From positions 1-64,000 of the forward strand of contig JAPTVL010000550.1 of the NCBI GenBank assembly GCA_028065725.1: DNA of 64,000 bases, in the 5' to 3' direction. The notes under the pieces are model-generated. The model searched no databases. It was given only the letters and a program-made list of their open reading frames with translations, and was not told the origin of the DNA. Positions 44,023-52,999 of this stretch are shown here, piece after piece (position 1 is the first letter of the stretch; each line of letters opens with the position of its first letter). This DNA is from Betaproteobacteria bacterium (lineage in GTDB: Bacteria; Pseudomonadota; Gammaproteobacteria; Burkholderiales; Rhodocyclaceae). Both the position numbers and the translations under genes were made by a program.

Positions 44023-44213
44023 TGATCCACCCTCATCGCATCCAGATCGCCCTGCCAGTCAAGCTTGCCGCGAAAGCGGCGAATCTCCTCCTGCTGACGC
44101 AAGCGCAAGAGGGTGCGCAGCCCCTGTTCCACGGCTTCGCGCTTGGTCTTGAGCCCGGTCGCCCGCAGCGTATCTTTCATCAGCTTGTCGTCAATCACGA
44201 TGTTGGTTCGCAT
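44019..44213 (-). CDS. vapB: VapB-type antitoxin
   Basis: 64 residues: MRTNIVIDDKLMKDTLRATG with TKREAVEQGLRTLLRL is the type II VapB (DUF2191-like) antitoxin. Immediately preceded by a perfect palindromic operator. Confidence 0.92.
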   Translation of the reverse strand: MRTNIVIDDKLMKDTLRATGLKTKREAVEQGLRTLLRLRQQEEIRRFRGKLDWQGDLDAMRVDH

Positions 44214-44216
44214 GAT

Positions 44217-44242
44217 GTGTATTCTGTCTATCGAGAATACAC
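44217..44242. promoter_or_regulatory. Palindromic operator upstream of vapBC
   Basis: GTGTATTCT (44217-44225) and AGAATACAC (44234-44242) form a perfect 9-bp inverted repeat with an 8-base spacer, starting 3 bp upstream of the vapB start; expected autoregulatory site. Confidence 0.75.
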
Positions 44243-44414
44243 ATTCTAGTTGCCGGTCGCCAAGGGCGCAAGGGTGGAGCGACAGTATTCATGCCAGTCG
44301 TAGTTGGGTTGTTTGCCGGCTACCTGTGGGGGCTCGCAATGTGGTCATTCTTTGTTGAGCCAAGAAGGCGAAAGCTTGTGCCACCCTCAGCGTCGCATGG
44401 CGAGCAAACATGAG

Positions 44415-44469
44415 GGCTAACGAATAAGGTTAGATCGTGCGAAGCCACGATCTGAACCGTTTGTTGGAC
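44415..44469 (+). other. attC-like integron recombination site 1
   Basis: 55-bp folded site. R'' GGCTAAC, six-base spacer, L'' GGTTAGATCGTG, hexanucleotide loop, L' CACGATCTGAACC, four-base spacer, R' GTTGGAC (matches GTTRRRY). L'' and L' pair along 12 bp with a single extrahelical G at 44454, the structural hallmark of attC sites. R'' deviates from RYYYAAC at its second base. Confidence 0.7.
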
Positions 44470-44703
44470 GAGCCCGGTCCTGAGCGGCGAGCTCACAGCA
44501 AATATGTATTTGGGAAGTTTCCCGGCTTGACGTTTTGCCGGGAGGGCGGCGGCGTGAAGCCCCGCGAAAGCATGCCAAAGCGGCGACTGAAGGCGATTCC
44601 GGCCTTGAACCGTCTGTTGAGTCCCGGCGCGAGGCGAATGGAACACTCAGCTTGTGGGCGCTGACATCCCGTCGCTGGTAAACGAAGCGTTGCGCTTACA
44701 TGG
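44470..44703. other. Non-coding stretch between attC 1 and the IS91-type transposase
   Basis: No credible gene. TGAACCGTYTGTTGRG occurs here at 44606-44621 and, overlapping attC 1, at 44453-44468, so part of the site is duplicated. By analogy with IS91/ISCR elements, the origin end (oriIS) is expected downstream of the transposase, i.e. in this interval, but its boundary could not be fixed. Confidence 0.35.
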
Positions 44704-45812
44704 TCAGAAGGATTCCGAGATGACAAGCGGGACCGGCATGGCCCCCTCGATCCCCGACCGAATCCGCGTCTTTACGATCACCATCACCGCCCCACAGCAC
44801 GCGCAAAGGATCGGCGCCCGTTGCTTGACCCAGGCCAGCGCCGGTACTGGAGCGAACCTGAGCAGCAGATGCAGCAAAGCGATCAGTCGCTTGCAGTTGG
44901 GATGCAAAAAGCCGAAGTTGCGCGCGCGGCGGAAGCCCTTGGGCAGCACATGCTGCAGGACCAGCCATAGAAACTGCGCGCCGGACACGGTGCGCCGTTC
45001 CATCCGCCCGGTCTTGGCGTTGCGATAACGAAAGCTGACCTGGTCGCCATCGACCACCACGATGTCTTTCTCGGCGATGACGCCGCGGTAAAGATAACGC
45101 CCCAGGTAGATCAGCGCCGACTCGCCGCTGCCAACGGATTTGCAATCCACCACCCAGTCTTTCGGGTAGCGCGCCGGCAGCGTCAGTCCGGCGGCGGTGA
45201 TGGCCGCCAGCAGCTTCGCCCGAAAGACCGTGGCCAGCGCCTTGTGGTTGAACAGGTAGCCGCCACGACCCTTGCCACGCCGCTTGGTGCGCCATAGCCG
45301 GCGCGGGCCATCGACCGCGGCCGCCGGCATCACCAGATGGACATGTGGGTGGTAGTCCAACCGGCGCGTGTTCGTATGCAACACCGCGATGGCGCCGGGC
45401 GTGCCCTGCAACTGCCGGTCGTTCTGGCTGAAGCTGCGCACCGTCTCCCAGCAGCAGCGCATGAGCAGGTCGTAGACGACGCTCTGGTGGGCACCGGCCA
45501 GTGCCCTGAATTCGGCGGGCAGGGTGAAGGTCAGCAGAAAGTACTCGGCGGGAACCTGCTTCTTCAGTTGCCGTTCCAGCCATTGCTGACTCTCATGGTG
45601 CTGGCAGTGTGGGCAGTGGCGGTGGCCGCAGGAATGCGGGACCAGCTTCTGATGCGAGCATCCCGTGCATTGGACCGCATCATGGGGCTGGCCTGGGTGC
45701 GGCACTGTTTCATCGCCGCCAGGGCTCGATAGTGGTCAGAGGTGAGTCGGCTTCGGTACTGGGCCAGGAAGTCGGTCTCGAAGCGGTCGATGACTGCGCT
45801 CAGGCGGATCAT
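44704..45812 (-). pseudogene. IS91-family transposase, frameshifted near the N-terminus
   Basis: Rolling-circle HUH transposase. The N-terminus [20 protein letters not shown] is in one frame; from about 45675 the protein continues in another with the zinc-binding VQCTGC..CGHRHCPHCQ, the HUH motif YHPHVHLVMP and the catalytic-tyrosine region ALIYLGRYLYRG. One missing base just after SPMMR explains the shift. The main frame could still start at an internal codon at 45705 but would lack the N-terminus. Confidence 0.85.
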
Positions 45813-46716
45813 TTGACCTTTCCCCAGGCGAGACGGAAGCCGTCCATCAAGCCGTTGATGCGATCAAGGGCGTGGTGCTTGGTCTGGTCGGTCAGATGCG
45901 TGTAGCGAACGGTGGTGAGAATGGAGTGGTGGCCGAGGAACTTCTGTACTTCGATCAGATCGACGCCGGCTTCGATCAAGTGCGTGGCATAGCTGTGGCG
46001 CAAGCTGTGGGGCGTGATCTTTTTTTTAGGCCGCAGGACACGACCACCTTGTGCAAGGTGGTCTGCACGCCGCCAGCATCCATCGGCGTCGTGGCGGTGG
46101 CCGCTGCCTTCACGCCACCCAGGCGGCTGGGGAACAACAGCACGGGGTTGCGATGGACTTGCCAGAAGTCTCGCAAGAGGGTGTGGGTCGCTTGCGGTAG
46201 CGGGACAAAGCGATCCCGGTTGCCCTTGGCGTCACGTACATGCACGCGCCCGCGCGCGGCATCGATATCGCCGACTTGCAGTCGCAAGCCTTCGCCCAGG
46301 CGCAGACCCAGGCTGTAGAGGGTGAAGTAGAACACCCGGTAACTGACGACGCGGGTGGCGGCGAACAGCCGTTTCGCCTCCTCGACCGTGACGATGTCGG
46401 GCAGGCGCTGCGTCCTCGGCGGCTTGATCAGGCCGGGCGCCACCCAAGGCTTCTTCAAGACATGCGCGTAGTAGAACTTCAACCCATACAGGTCGAGCTT
46501 GACCGTACTCCACGAGTGCGATGTCACCAGGTCGGTGAAGTAGTCCGTCAGTTGTTGCTCGGACAGCGTGTCAATCTGCTGATCAAAGTAGTCGCCGATG
46601 CGCCGGATGGCGCGCGAATACGCCTCGATGGTCTTCGGTTGCAGCCCCTTGAGTTTGAGGTGCTTGAGATGCGTCTGGTATTGCCGCTCATAGTGCGCGG
46701 CGGTGTCATTCGTCAT
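45809..46716 (-). pseudogene. XerC/D-like tyrosine integrase with frameshift at an A8 tract
   Basis: N-terminal SAM-like core-binding domain (KGLQPKTIEAYSRAIRRIGDYF) and catalytic domain up to VVSCGLKK in one frame. The remainder ([20 protein letters not shown], then [19 protein letters not shown], containing the conserved H-x-x-R region and catalytic Tyr) lies in another. The break is at a run of eight A (T8 at 46020-46027 on the plus strand); nine A would restore [18 protein letters not shown]. Sequencing error, decay or slippage are all possible. Confidence 0.85.
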
Positions 46717-47125
46717 GCTGGTTTATCCTCACGAAATATTGCAGAATCATCCCCTCGGGATTGAGGGGAGGGAAGGTGCAGAATAATTCGTGGTGCCGCA
46801 GCAAGCGACTTCTCCGCGTAGCGGCTTCGTCCAACTATTCGCTTTCTCCTGTACGTCTGCATCAAGCTTCGGCTCGGGCTTGCGGCACGCCACGCGCTTT
46901 CGCCGTCGTTCGTCCGCTATCGCTCGGTCGCGGGCTGGGTGTCGGCCAAGTCGGTCGCTTCATCGCGTCGGCCCGCCGTGGTCGCCGTATCGCCACCGCC
47001 GACTTTTCTCCTGCCGCTGTAGCTTGCCGCCGTGGTCGGCCTTCGCGGTCGCCGGTGCGCGGTGGCGGTTTCCGTGGCGCGCTCCCTTCGGTTTGGTCGC
47101 CGTGGTTTGTGGCCGTTACTACGAG
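46717..47125. other. Non-coding stretch before attC 2
   Basis: 409 bp upstream of the integrase with skewed CG-rich codeless composition. Contains GTCCAAC at 46830-46836 (an R''-like heptamer) and a one-mismatch copy of the dispersed motif at 46987-47005. The open frames here are not convincing genes. Confidence 0.4.
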
Positions 47126-47212
47126 GGCTAACCCGCCGGTCGACCCCGTTCCCTTCGGTCACTGGACGCTGCGCGATGAAGCCGCGCAGCGCCGGTCACC
47201 TGCACGTTGGAC
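47126..47212 (+). other. attC-like integron recombination site 2
   Basis: 87-bp site with the same R boxes as site 1: R'' GGCTAAC and R' GTTGGAC. Five-base spacers separate them from L'' GGTCGACC and L' GGTCACC, which pair with one extrahelical C at 47141. The centre holds a perfect 9-bp stem (CGCTGCGCG / CGCGCAGCG). The brnTA genes follow 63 bp downstream, as in a cassette. Confidence 0.7.
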
Positions 47213-47274
47213 ATCTTGAGCGGCACCCGTTGCAAAGTGGTGACAAAAGGCACACATTGGCGTAATATTTCCGC

Positions 47275-47568
47275 ATGAAGCCATTCCGCTGGTCACCCGA
47301 GAAGAACGATACCGTCAAGGCGGAGCGGGGAATTTCGTTCGAGAACATTGTTGTTTCTATCGAGGCTGGCGGCCTGCTGGACATCCTGGCTCACCCGAAC
47401 CAGGCGAAATACCCCAGGCAGCGTGTTCTCGTCGTCGCGTGCGACAACTACGTCTACTTGGTACCGTTTATCGAAGAGGAAGAGTATTTCTTTCTCAAGA
47501 CCGTAATCCCGAGCCGCAAGGCAACGCGGAGCTATTTGAATCAAGGGGAAACAGATGCCGAAAATTGA
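47275..47568 (+). CDS. BrnT-like toxin
   Basis: 97 residues. FRWSPEKNDTVKAERGISFENIV and the C-terminal FLKTVIPSRKATRSYL match the BrnT/COG2929 ribonuclease-toxin pattern; LVVACDNYVYLVPFIE replaces the usual strand. Overlaps the antitoxin by 14 bases. AT-richer than neighbours and placed directly behind an attC site, so probably a cassette-borne module. Confidence 0.8.
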   Translation: MKPFRWSPEKNDTVKAERGISFENIVVSIEAGGLLDILAHPNQAKYPRQRVLVVACDNYVYLVPFIEEEEYFFLKTVIPSRKATRSYLNQGETDAEN

Positions 47569-47869
47569 CGCCTACGAGCATGAAGTCCTTACCGCTTTTG
47601 ACAAAGGTCAATTGAAGTCCGTTGCCACCAAAGCCGAGCTTGCGAAGTTCAAGGCAGCGGCGCGCGCCACCGCCATCAAAGATCGCCGGGTCAACATCCG
47701 TCTGTCCTCTGGCGATCTGAGCGACATTCAAGTCAAGGCACTTGAAGAAGGTGTGCCGTATCAAACGCTCATCGCCAGCGTTCTCCACAAGTACGTTACC
47801 GGCCGCCTAGCCGAGCCGCGTACAGCCAAGCAAGCTTCCAAGCCTTCATCAAAGCGTCGTGCTGCGTAA
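47555..47869 (+). CDS. BrnA/CopG-like antitoxin
   Basis: 104 residues. C-terminal ribbon-helix-helix VNIRLSSGDLSDIQVKALEEGVPYQTLI followed by a basic tail (KQASKPSSKRRAA). N-terminal half is the toxin-contacting segment. Toxin-first order is usual for brnTA. Confidence 0.85.
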   Translation: MPKIDAYEHEVLTAFDKGQLKSVATKAELAKFKAAARATAIKDRRVNIRLSSGDLSDIQVKALEEGVPYQTLIASVLHKYVTGRLAEPRTAKQASKPSSKRRAA

Positions 47870-48106
47870 GTCAGCGGACGCCTTGCCGTGACACCGATGT
47901 CCAACCCTGTGGTCCACTACCACGAAGCCGAGGCCGCTACCCACTTCAAGCAACGCATGTGCGAACGAATGATTCGCAACGGCACCCGAACCAGCACGCC
48001 GCAGCAATGTCTAAAAAATTTGGGGTTCAAGGGCCGCACCGTCGCGGCGGGCGGAGTCGGCGCCTGACCGACGCCGCCACGCCCGGCCGGCCACAACTGG
48101 AATGCC
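47870..48106. other. Region after brnTA with R''-like heptamer
   Basis: GTCCAAC at 47898-47904 and the flanking GATGTCCAAC are the reverse complement of GTTGGACATC at the end of attC 2, so the toxin pair is bracketed by inverted 10-mers. No matching R' box was found within 140 bp, so a full third attC is not supported. A minus-orientation dispersed-motif copy is at 48054-48072. Confidence 0.4.
48054..48072 (-). repeat. Dispersed motif copy (intergenic)
   Basis: Reverse strand GTCGGTCAGGCGCCGACTC, upstream of the VOC gene. Confidence 0.6.
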
Positions 48107-48520
48107 ATGATCCGTATCCGCGAAATCGATCACCTGGTGTTGCGCGTCATCGACCTGGACCGCATGCTGCACTTTTACTGCGATGTGCTGGGCTGCAGCA
48201 TCGAACGCCGGATAGATGCCATCGGCCTGGTGCAGCTGCGTGCCGGCCGTTCGCTGCTGGACCTGGTACCGGTCGACGGCGAGCTGGGTCGTGCCGGCGG
48301 CGCGGCGCCGGGCAAGGAGGGGCTAAATCTCGACCACTTCTGCTTTCGGCTCGAACCCTTCGATGCCGCCGAAATCCGCAACCAGCTCGAAGCCAGGGGC
48401 GTTGCCGCGGGCGCGGTCGAATCACGCTATGGCGCGGAGGGCAAGGGGCCGTCCCTCTACGTGAGCGACCCGGAGGGCAATGTGGTGGAGCTCAAGGGGC
48501 CGTCGGACGCGCTACCATAG
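48107..48520 (+). CDS. VOC-family (glyoxalase/bleomycin-resistance fold) protein
   Basis: 137 residues. IREIDHLVLRVIDLDRMLHFYCDVLG, LNLDHFCFRLEP and LYVSDPEGNVVELKGP give the paired beta-alpha-beta-beta-beta units and the His/His/Glu metal positions. Substrate unknown; could be a lyase or dioxygenase-like enzyme. Confidence 0.9.
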   Translation: MIRIREIDHLVLRVIDLDRMLHFYCDVLGCSIERRIDAIGLVQLRAGRSLLDLVPVDGELGRAGGAAPGKEGLNLDHFCFRLEPFDAAEIRNQLEARGVAAGAVESRYGAEGKGPSLYVSDPEGNVVELKGPSDALP

Positions 48521-48551
48521 CCGGAGGCCATTCACTGCAGGAAGCGAAACG

Positions 48552-48839
48552 ATGGGAAGCGCATACGTCATCGGCCACATCACGGTCAAGGACGCCGGGA
48601 AGTGGGAGATCTACCGCAGCCGGGTGCCGGCCACGCTGGAACCCTGGGGTGCCGAACTGGTGTTTCGCGGCCGGCGCACGGCGGTTTTTGCCGGCGAGCA
48701 TGCGCATCCGGACGTGGTGGTGATCCGTTTCCCCAGCCCGGAGGCAGCCGCCGGCTGGCACGCGTCGGCGGCCTACCAGGCCCTGGTGCCGCTGCAGCAG
48801 CAGGCGGCCGAGGTGGTCCTGCTGGCCTACGACACCTGA
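48552..48839 (+). CDS. DUF1330 protein
   Basis: 95 residues, dimeric alpha-beta barrel family of unknown function: AYVIGHITVKDAGKWEIYRSRV, VIRFPSPEAAAGWHASAAYQAL. Starts 31 bp after the VOC gene and is probably co-transcribed. Confidence 0.9.
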   Translation: MGSAYVIGHITVKDAGKWEIYRSRVPATLEPWGAELVFRGRRTAVFAGEHAHPDVVVIRFPSPEAAAGWHASAAYQALVPLQQQAAEVVLLAYDT

Positions 48840-48914
48840 GGCACCCCGGGCAGCGCCGGGAGTGCCGTACAATTGGGGCATTCCACCCTGCCGAATTCCA
48901 GACCGAGGTAAGCA

Positions 48915-49094
48915 ATGGCAAAACCCAATTATTCATTCGAAAAGCGCCAGCGAGACCTGGCAAAAAAAGCCAAGAAAGAGGAAAAGCGCTTGCGCAAGGC
49001 AGCCGGGGCCGCGACTCCGGACGGCGCGGAACCCCAGGATACTGAGGATACTGCTGCGCCATCACCGGCGCCCGAGGTCAAGACCCAGCCCTGA
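48915..49094 (+). CDS. Small basic conserved protein
   Basis: 59 residues beginning MAKPNYSFEKRQRDLAKKAK, then EEKRLRKAAG and an acidic/proline tail. The N-terminal lysine/arginine helix is a recurrent small-protein family in betaproteobacteria, to my knowledge uncharacterised. Good ribosome site (GAGGTAAGCA) before the ATG. Confidence 0.75.
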   Translation: MAKPNYSFEKRQRDLAKKAKKEEKRLRKAAGAATPDGAEPQDTEDTAAPSPAPEVKTQP

Positions 49095-49101
49095 ACTGCC
49101 C

Positions 49102-49129
49102 GGACCGGCGGCGCGTTGCGCCGGCCGGA
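49102..49129. terminator. Possible bidirectional hairpin between convergent genes
   Basis: GGCGC-GTT-GCGCC with flanking CCGG pairs, situated between the convergent small gene and metW. No clear T tract on either strand, hence low confidence. Confidence 0.35.
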
Positions 49130-49131
49130 CG

Positions 49132-49725
49132 TCAGCGCCCGAGCCGGTAGACCGCCAGGCTGCCGAGGAAGTTGGGCTCTTCCGTCACCAGGCGGCCGGC
49201 CTCGTCGAGCACCTGCCGCTCGCGGATGACGAGGCCCATCTTGGCGCACAGCGACTCGAAATCGAGCAGCGTGAAGAAGCGCAGGTTGGGCGTATCGAAC
49301 CATTCGTAGGGCAGGTCTTCCGACACCGGCATGCGGCCGGCCATGACCGCCATGCGGTTCTTCCAGTAGGCGAAGTTGGGAAAGGACACGACGGCCTCGC
49401 GCCCGACGCGCAGCATTTCGCCGAGGATGCGTTCGGTGTGGCGCACGGTCTGCAGGGTGCGCGACAGCACGACATGGTTGAAGGTCTGGTCGTCAAAACC
49501 GGCCAGGCCCTGTTCCAGGTTGCCCTGGATGACATTGATGCCGTTGCGGATGGCGGCCAGCACTTCGGCGTCTTCGAGTTCGACGCCGTAGCCCTGGGCG
49601 CCGCGCTCCGCGATCAACCGCTTGAGCAGCGAGCCGTCGCCGCAGCCGAGGTCGAGCACGCGTTCGCCGGGCTGCACCCAACTGGCGATGAGGTCGAAAT
49701 CCACCCGTTCGAGTGCGACGCTCAT
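49132..49725 (-). CDS. metW: Methionine biosynthesis protein MetW
   Basis: 197-residue class I methyltransferase-fold protein: [68 protein letters not shown]. MetW partners MetX and is needed for full acyltransferase activity in several proteobacteria. Start overlaps the metX stop (ATGA). Confidence 0.94.
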   Translation of the reverse strand: MSVALERVDFDLIASWVQPGERVLDLGCGDGSLLKRLIAERGAQGYGVELEDAEVLAAIRNGINVIQGNLEQGLAGFDDQTFNHVVLSRTLQTVRHTERILGEMLRVGREAVVSFPNFAYWKNRMAVMAGRMPVSEDLPYEWFDTPNLRFFTLLDFESLCAKMGLVIRERQVLDEAGRLVTEEPNFLGSLAVYRLGR

Positions 49726-50852
49726 AGCTTTACCCTCTTCAGATAGCTGTCGACCACGGCGTGGTAATGCGGCTCGTCCATCAGGAAGGAATCGTGGCCG
49801 TGGGCGCTGTCGATTTCGGCATAGGCCACGTCCTGACCGTTGTGCACCATGGCATGCACGATCTCGCGCGATCGCTCGGGCGAGAAGCGCCAGTCGGTAG
49901 TGAAGGCGACCACCAGGAAGCCGGCGCGGGCGCGGGCCAGCGCACGCGCCAGGTCGTCGTCGAAATCCAGCGCCGGGTCGAAATAGTCGAGCGCCTTGGT
50001 CATGCGCAGGTAGGTGTTGGCGTCGAACACGCCGGCGAACTTGTCGCCCTGGTAGCGCAGGTAGGACTCGATTTCGAACTCGACGTCGAAGCCGTAGCTG
50101 CCGGCGCCGACGCGCAGGCGGCGGCCGAACTTCTCGGCCATCTGGTCGTCCGACAGATAGGTGATGTGGCCCAGCATGCGCGCCAGGCGCAGGCCGCGCA
50201 GCGGGCGCACGCCGTGCTCGTAGAAGTGGCCGCCGTGGAAATCCGGATCGGTCAGGATGGCCTGGCGCGCGACGTCGTTGAAGGCGATGTTCTCCGCCGA
50301 GAGCTTCGGCGCGGCGGCGATAACGAGGGCATGGCGCACGCGCTGCGGCCAGGACAGCGTCCATTGCAGCGCCTGCATGCCGCCTAAGCTACCGCCCATC
50401 ACCGCGGCCCAGGCATCGATGCCGAGGTGGTCGGCCAGGCGTGCCTGCGAATCCACCCAGTCTTCGACGGTGACCACCGGGAAATCCGCGCCCCAGGGCT
50501 TGGCCGTGGCCGGATTGACGCTGGCCGGGCCGGTGGAGCCGTGGCAGCCGCCGAGATTATTGACGCCGACGATGAAGAAGCGCTCGGTGTCGAGCGGCCG
50601 GCCGGGGCCGACGATGTTGTCCCACCAGCCGATGTTGGCTGTGGGTTTGCCAAACTCGTCCGCGGTGTGGCCGGCGACGTGATGATGGCCGGACAGGGCG
50701 TGGCAGACCAGGATGGCGTTCGACTTCGCGGCATTCAGCGTGCCGTAGGTTTCATACACCAGGTCGAACGCGGGCAGCACACCGCCGCCCTTCAGGTGAA
50801 GGGCTTGGGTGAAGTGCGCGCTTTGCGCGGCGACGATGCCGATGCCTGCCAT
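49722..50852 (-). CDS. metX: Homoserine O-acyltransferase MetX
   Basis: 376-residue alpha/beta hydrolase that activates homoserine for methionine synthesis. Nucleophile elbow [13 protein letters not shown]-terminal [32 protein letters not shown], and the C-terminal Asp/His in [16 protein letters not shown]. Acetyl versus succinyl donor is not decided here; MetW-associated enzymes in this class are often succinyl-specific. Overlaps the ptsI stop by one base. Confidence 0.94.
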   Translation of the reverse strand: MAGIGIVAAQSAHFTQALHLKGGGVLPAFDLVYETYGTLNAAKSNAILVCHALSGHHHVAGHTADEFGKPTANIGWWDNIVGPGRPLDTERFFIVGVNNLGGCHGSTGPASVNPATAKPWGADFPVVTVEDWVDSQARLADHLGIDAWAAVMGGSLGGMQALQWTLSWPQRVRHALVIAAAPKLSAENIAFNDVARQAILTDPDFHGGHFYEHGVRPLRGLRLARMLGHITYLSDDQMAEKFGRRLRVGAGSYGFDVEFEIESYLRYQGDKFAGVFDANTYLRMTKALDYFDPALDFDDDLARALARARAGFLVVAFTTDWRFSPERSREIVHAMVHNGQDVAYAEIDSAHGHDSFLMDEPHYHAVVDSYLKRVKL

Positions 50853-52594
50853 CAGAGTTTTTCCAGTTGTTCGCTGATTTTCTCGGGTTCGTCGAGTTTC
50901 AGCAAGCGGGCGACACGCCCCGCCAGCTGTGCCGCGTCGGCCATCATGACCTGCTGCTTGACTTCCAGCAGCTGCGACGGATGCATCGAGAACTCGCGCA
51001 GGCCCATGCCCAGCAGCAGCCGGGTCAGCTTGGGGTCGCCGGCCATTTCACCGCAAACGGCGACCGGCATGTCCACGCGCTGGGCGCTCTGGATGGTCTG
51101 CGCCATCAGCCTGAGCACGGCCGGATGCAGCGGATCGTAGAGATGCGCGACGGCGCCGTCGGTGCGGTCGATCGCCAGCGTGTACTGGATCAGGTCGTTG
51201 GTGCCGATCGAGAGGAAATCCAGGCGGCGCAGGAAAGGGCCCAGCGCCAATGCCGCGGCGGGAATTTCGATCATGCCGCCGATGTCCACCGCATCGAACT
51301 TCTGCCGCGCCTCGCGCAGCTGGAAACGCGCCAGCTCGATCAGCGCCAGGGTCTGCTCGATCTCCTGGACATGCGCCAGCATCGGGATCAGCAGGCGCAC
51401 CTTGCCGTAGTGCGAGGCGCGCAGAATGGCGCGCAGTTGCACCAGGAACAGCTGCGGCTCGGCCAGGCAGAAGCGGATCGCGCGCAGGCCCAGCACCGGG
51501 TTGGGCGTCACGCGATTGCCGGCGCGATTGCGCAGGGCGCGGGCTTCCTTGTCGGCGCCGATGTCCAGCGTGCGGATGGTGACCGGCTTGTCGCCGAGCG
51601 CCTTGACCACGCTGCGATAGGCCTCGAACTGCTCGTCCTCGTCGGGCAGTTCGTCGCGGTTCATGAACAGGAATTCGGTGCGGAACAGGCCGACGCCGTC
51701 GGCGCCGACTTCCCTGGCGCGTTCGGCATCCTGCGGCAGTTCGATGTTGGCGTGCAGCTCGACATGCTCGCCGTCGAGCGTGCGCGAGCGGCCGCTGACC
51801 AGGCGCTTGAGCTTGCTGCGATCGAGCTCGAGTTCGGTCTTGCGCAACCGGTACTCGCGCAGCACGCCGCCGTCGGGATCGACGATCAGCACGCCGCGCG
51901 TGCCGTCGACGATCAGCAGGTCGTCGTCCTGGATCAGCGGGCGCGCATGCTGCATGCCGACAACCGCCGGAATGGCCAGGCTGCGCGCGACGATCGCGGT
52001 ATGCGAGGTGGAACCGCCCATGTCGGTGACGAAGCCGCCGATCTTGAGGTTCTTGAACTGGATCGTGTCGGCCGGCGAGAGATCGTTGGCGACCACGATC
52101 AGGTCGTCATCGGCGCCGGCCGGCGCCTTGCGCCGCGCCAGCTTGCGCTGCTTGCCCTGCAGCACGCGCAGCACGCGCTCGACCACCTGCACGATGTCCT
52201 GCTTGCGTTCGCGCAGGTAGGCGTCCTCGAATTCGTCGAACTGGTCGACCACCAGCTGCATCTGCTGCACCATGGCCCATTCGGCATTGCAGCGGCGTTC
52301 GCGGATCAGCTCGCGTACGCCGTCGGTCAGCGTCGGATCGGCGAGGATCATGGCATGCACATTGACGAAGGCCGAAAGCTCGGCCGGCGCGCCGGGCACG
52401 CTGGCTTCGGCACGCAGCGAGTCGAGTTCGGCGCCGGCGGTGGCCACCGCCTTGTCGAAGCGGTCCACCTCGGCCGCCACATCGCGCTCGCGCAACTGGT
52501 AGTGCGCGACTTCGAGAATCGCGTGCGACACCAGATGCGCCCGCCCGATCGCGATGCCGCCGGAGACGGCCTGGCCGTGGAGGCTGAAAGTCAT
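50852..52594 (-). CDS. ptsI: PTS Enzyme I
   Basis: 580 residues from ATG 52594. PEP-dependent kinase starting the phosphorelay. N-terminal phospho-His domain with [22 protein letters not shown]-terminal PEP/pyruvate barrel with [15 protein letters not shown], the [18 protein letters not shown] segment and the catalytic Cys in [10 protein letters not shown]. Operon EIIA-ptsH-ptsI; metX follows directly. Confidence 0.97.
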   Translation of the reverse strand: MTFSLHGQAVSGGIAIGRAHLVSHAILEVAHYQLRERDVAAEVDRFDKAVATAGAELDSLRAEASVPGAPAELSAFVNVHAMILADPTLTDGVRELIRERRCNAEWAMVQQMQLVVDQFDEFEDAYLRERKQDIVQVVERVLRVLQGKQRKLARRKAPAGADDDLIVVANDLSPADTIQFKNLKIGGFVTDMGGSTSHTAIVARSLAIPAVVGMQHARPLIQDDDLLIVDGTRGVLIVDPDGGVLREYRLRKTELELDRSKLKRLVSGRSRTLDGEHVELHANIELPQDAERAREVGADGVGLFRTEFLFMNRDELPDEDEQFEAYRSVVKALGDKPVTIRTLDIGADKEARALRNRAGNRVTPNPVLGLRAIRFCLAEPQLFLVQLRAILRASHYGKVRLLIPMLAHVQEIEQTLALIELARFQLREARQKFDAVDIGGMIEIPAAALALGPFLRRLDFLSIGTNDLIQYTLAIDRTDGAVAHLYDPLHPAVLRLMAQTIQSAQRVDMPVAVCGEMAGDPKLTRLLLGMGLREFSMHPSQLLEVKQQVMMADAAQLAGRVARLLKLDEPEKISEQLEKL

Positions 52595-52672
52595 GGGCGC
52601 CCCCCGCCGCACGGCCGCCCGAAGGCGGGGCAGCCAATACCCGGAGCCGGCAGCGCCGGCGAACCGTTGTCA

Positions 52673-52693
52673 TCCCCGCCCATGGGGCGGGGA
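52673..52693. other. Perfect hairpin between ptsH and ptsI
   Basis: TCCCCGCCC-ATG-GGGCGGGGA, nine perfect G/C-rich pairs, in the 115-bp gap. No T tract. It could attenuate or protect transcript between HPr and Enzyme I genes. Confidence 0.5.
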
Positions 52694-52709
52694 ACGAGGG
52701 GTGGGCAGT

Positions 52710-52979
52710 TCACTCGCTCTCGCCGAACTTGTCGGCGATCAGCTTGAGCATCGCCTGCAAGGCCTCCTCGGCGCGCTCGCCCGCAGTGTCGATGGCGACG
52801 GTCGAACCCTTGCCGGCGGCCAGCATCATCACGCCCATGATGCTCTTGGCGTTGATGCGGCGGTTGCCGCGTTCCATCCAGATTTCGCACGGAAAGGAGC
52901 CGGCCAGTTGGGTCAGCTTGGCCGAGGCGCGGGCATGCAGGCCCAGCTTGTTGAGGATTTCGGTTTCGGCGCGCGGCAT
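52710..52979 (-). CDS. ptsH: Phosphocarrier protein HPr
   Basis: 89 residues from ATG 52979, exactly family length; a TTG at 53003 overlapping the EIIA stop is the alternative. Active His in KLGLHARASAKL; the HprK target serine region INAKSIMGVMMLAAGKG is intact, matching the presence of hprK in this window. Confidence 0.95.
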   Translation of the reverse strand: MPRAETEILNKLGLHARASAKLTQLAGSFPCEIWMERGNRRINAKSIMGVMMLAAGKGSTVAIDTAGERAEEALQAMLKLIADKFGESE

Positions 52980-52999
52980 TTGTCGGTTCGGTATCTGGC

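Larger units (their letters stand above)
44704..46716 (-). mobile_element. IS91-family element: tyrosine integrase plus HUH transposase
   Basis: Two genes on the minus strand, integrase first, with an ATGA overlap at 45809-45812. The pairing of a XerC-like integrase with an IS91-type transposase is known for a subgroup of IS91 elements. Both genes carry an apparent one-base deletion. Element ends were not determined; coordinates are the coding extent only. Confidence 0.8.

Noticed and set aside
45111..45123. Motif core in the IS91 transposase
   Set aside because: It encodes the conserved SALIYLGRY region and the GT is displaced by one base; likely coincidental.
46761..47219. 152-codon plus-strand frame upstream of brnT
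   Set aside because: Arg/Pro-rich translation without domains, runs through the attC site; non-coding.
47898..48030. Complete attC after brnTA
   Set aside because: An R''-like GTCCAAC is present but no GTTRRRY partner within 140 bp; only a possible remnant.
51699..51711. Motif core in ptsI counted as a mobile copy
   Set aside because: It falls in the conserved [12 protein letters not shown] segment of Enzyme I and lacks the GT at minus six, so it is probably native coding sequence; kept in the count of cores but not listed as a copy.
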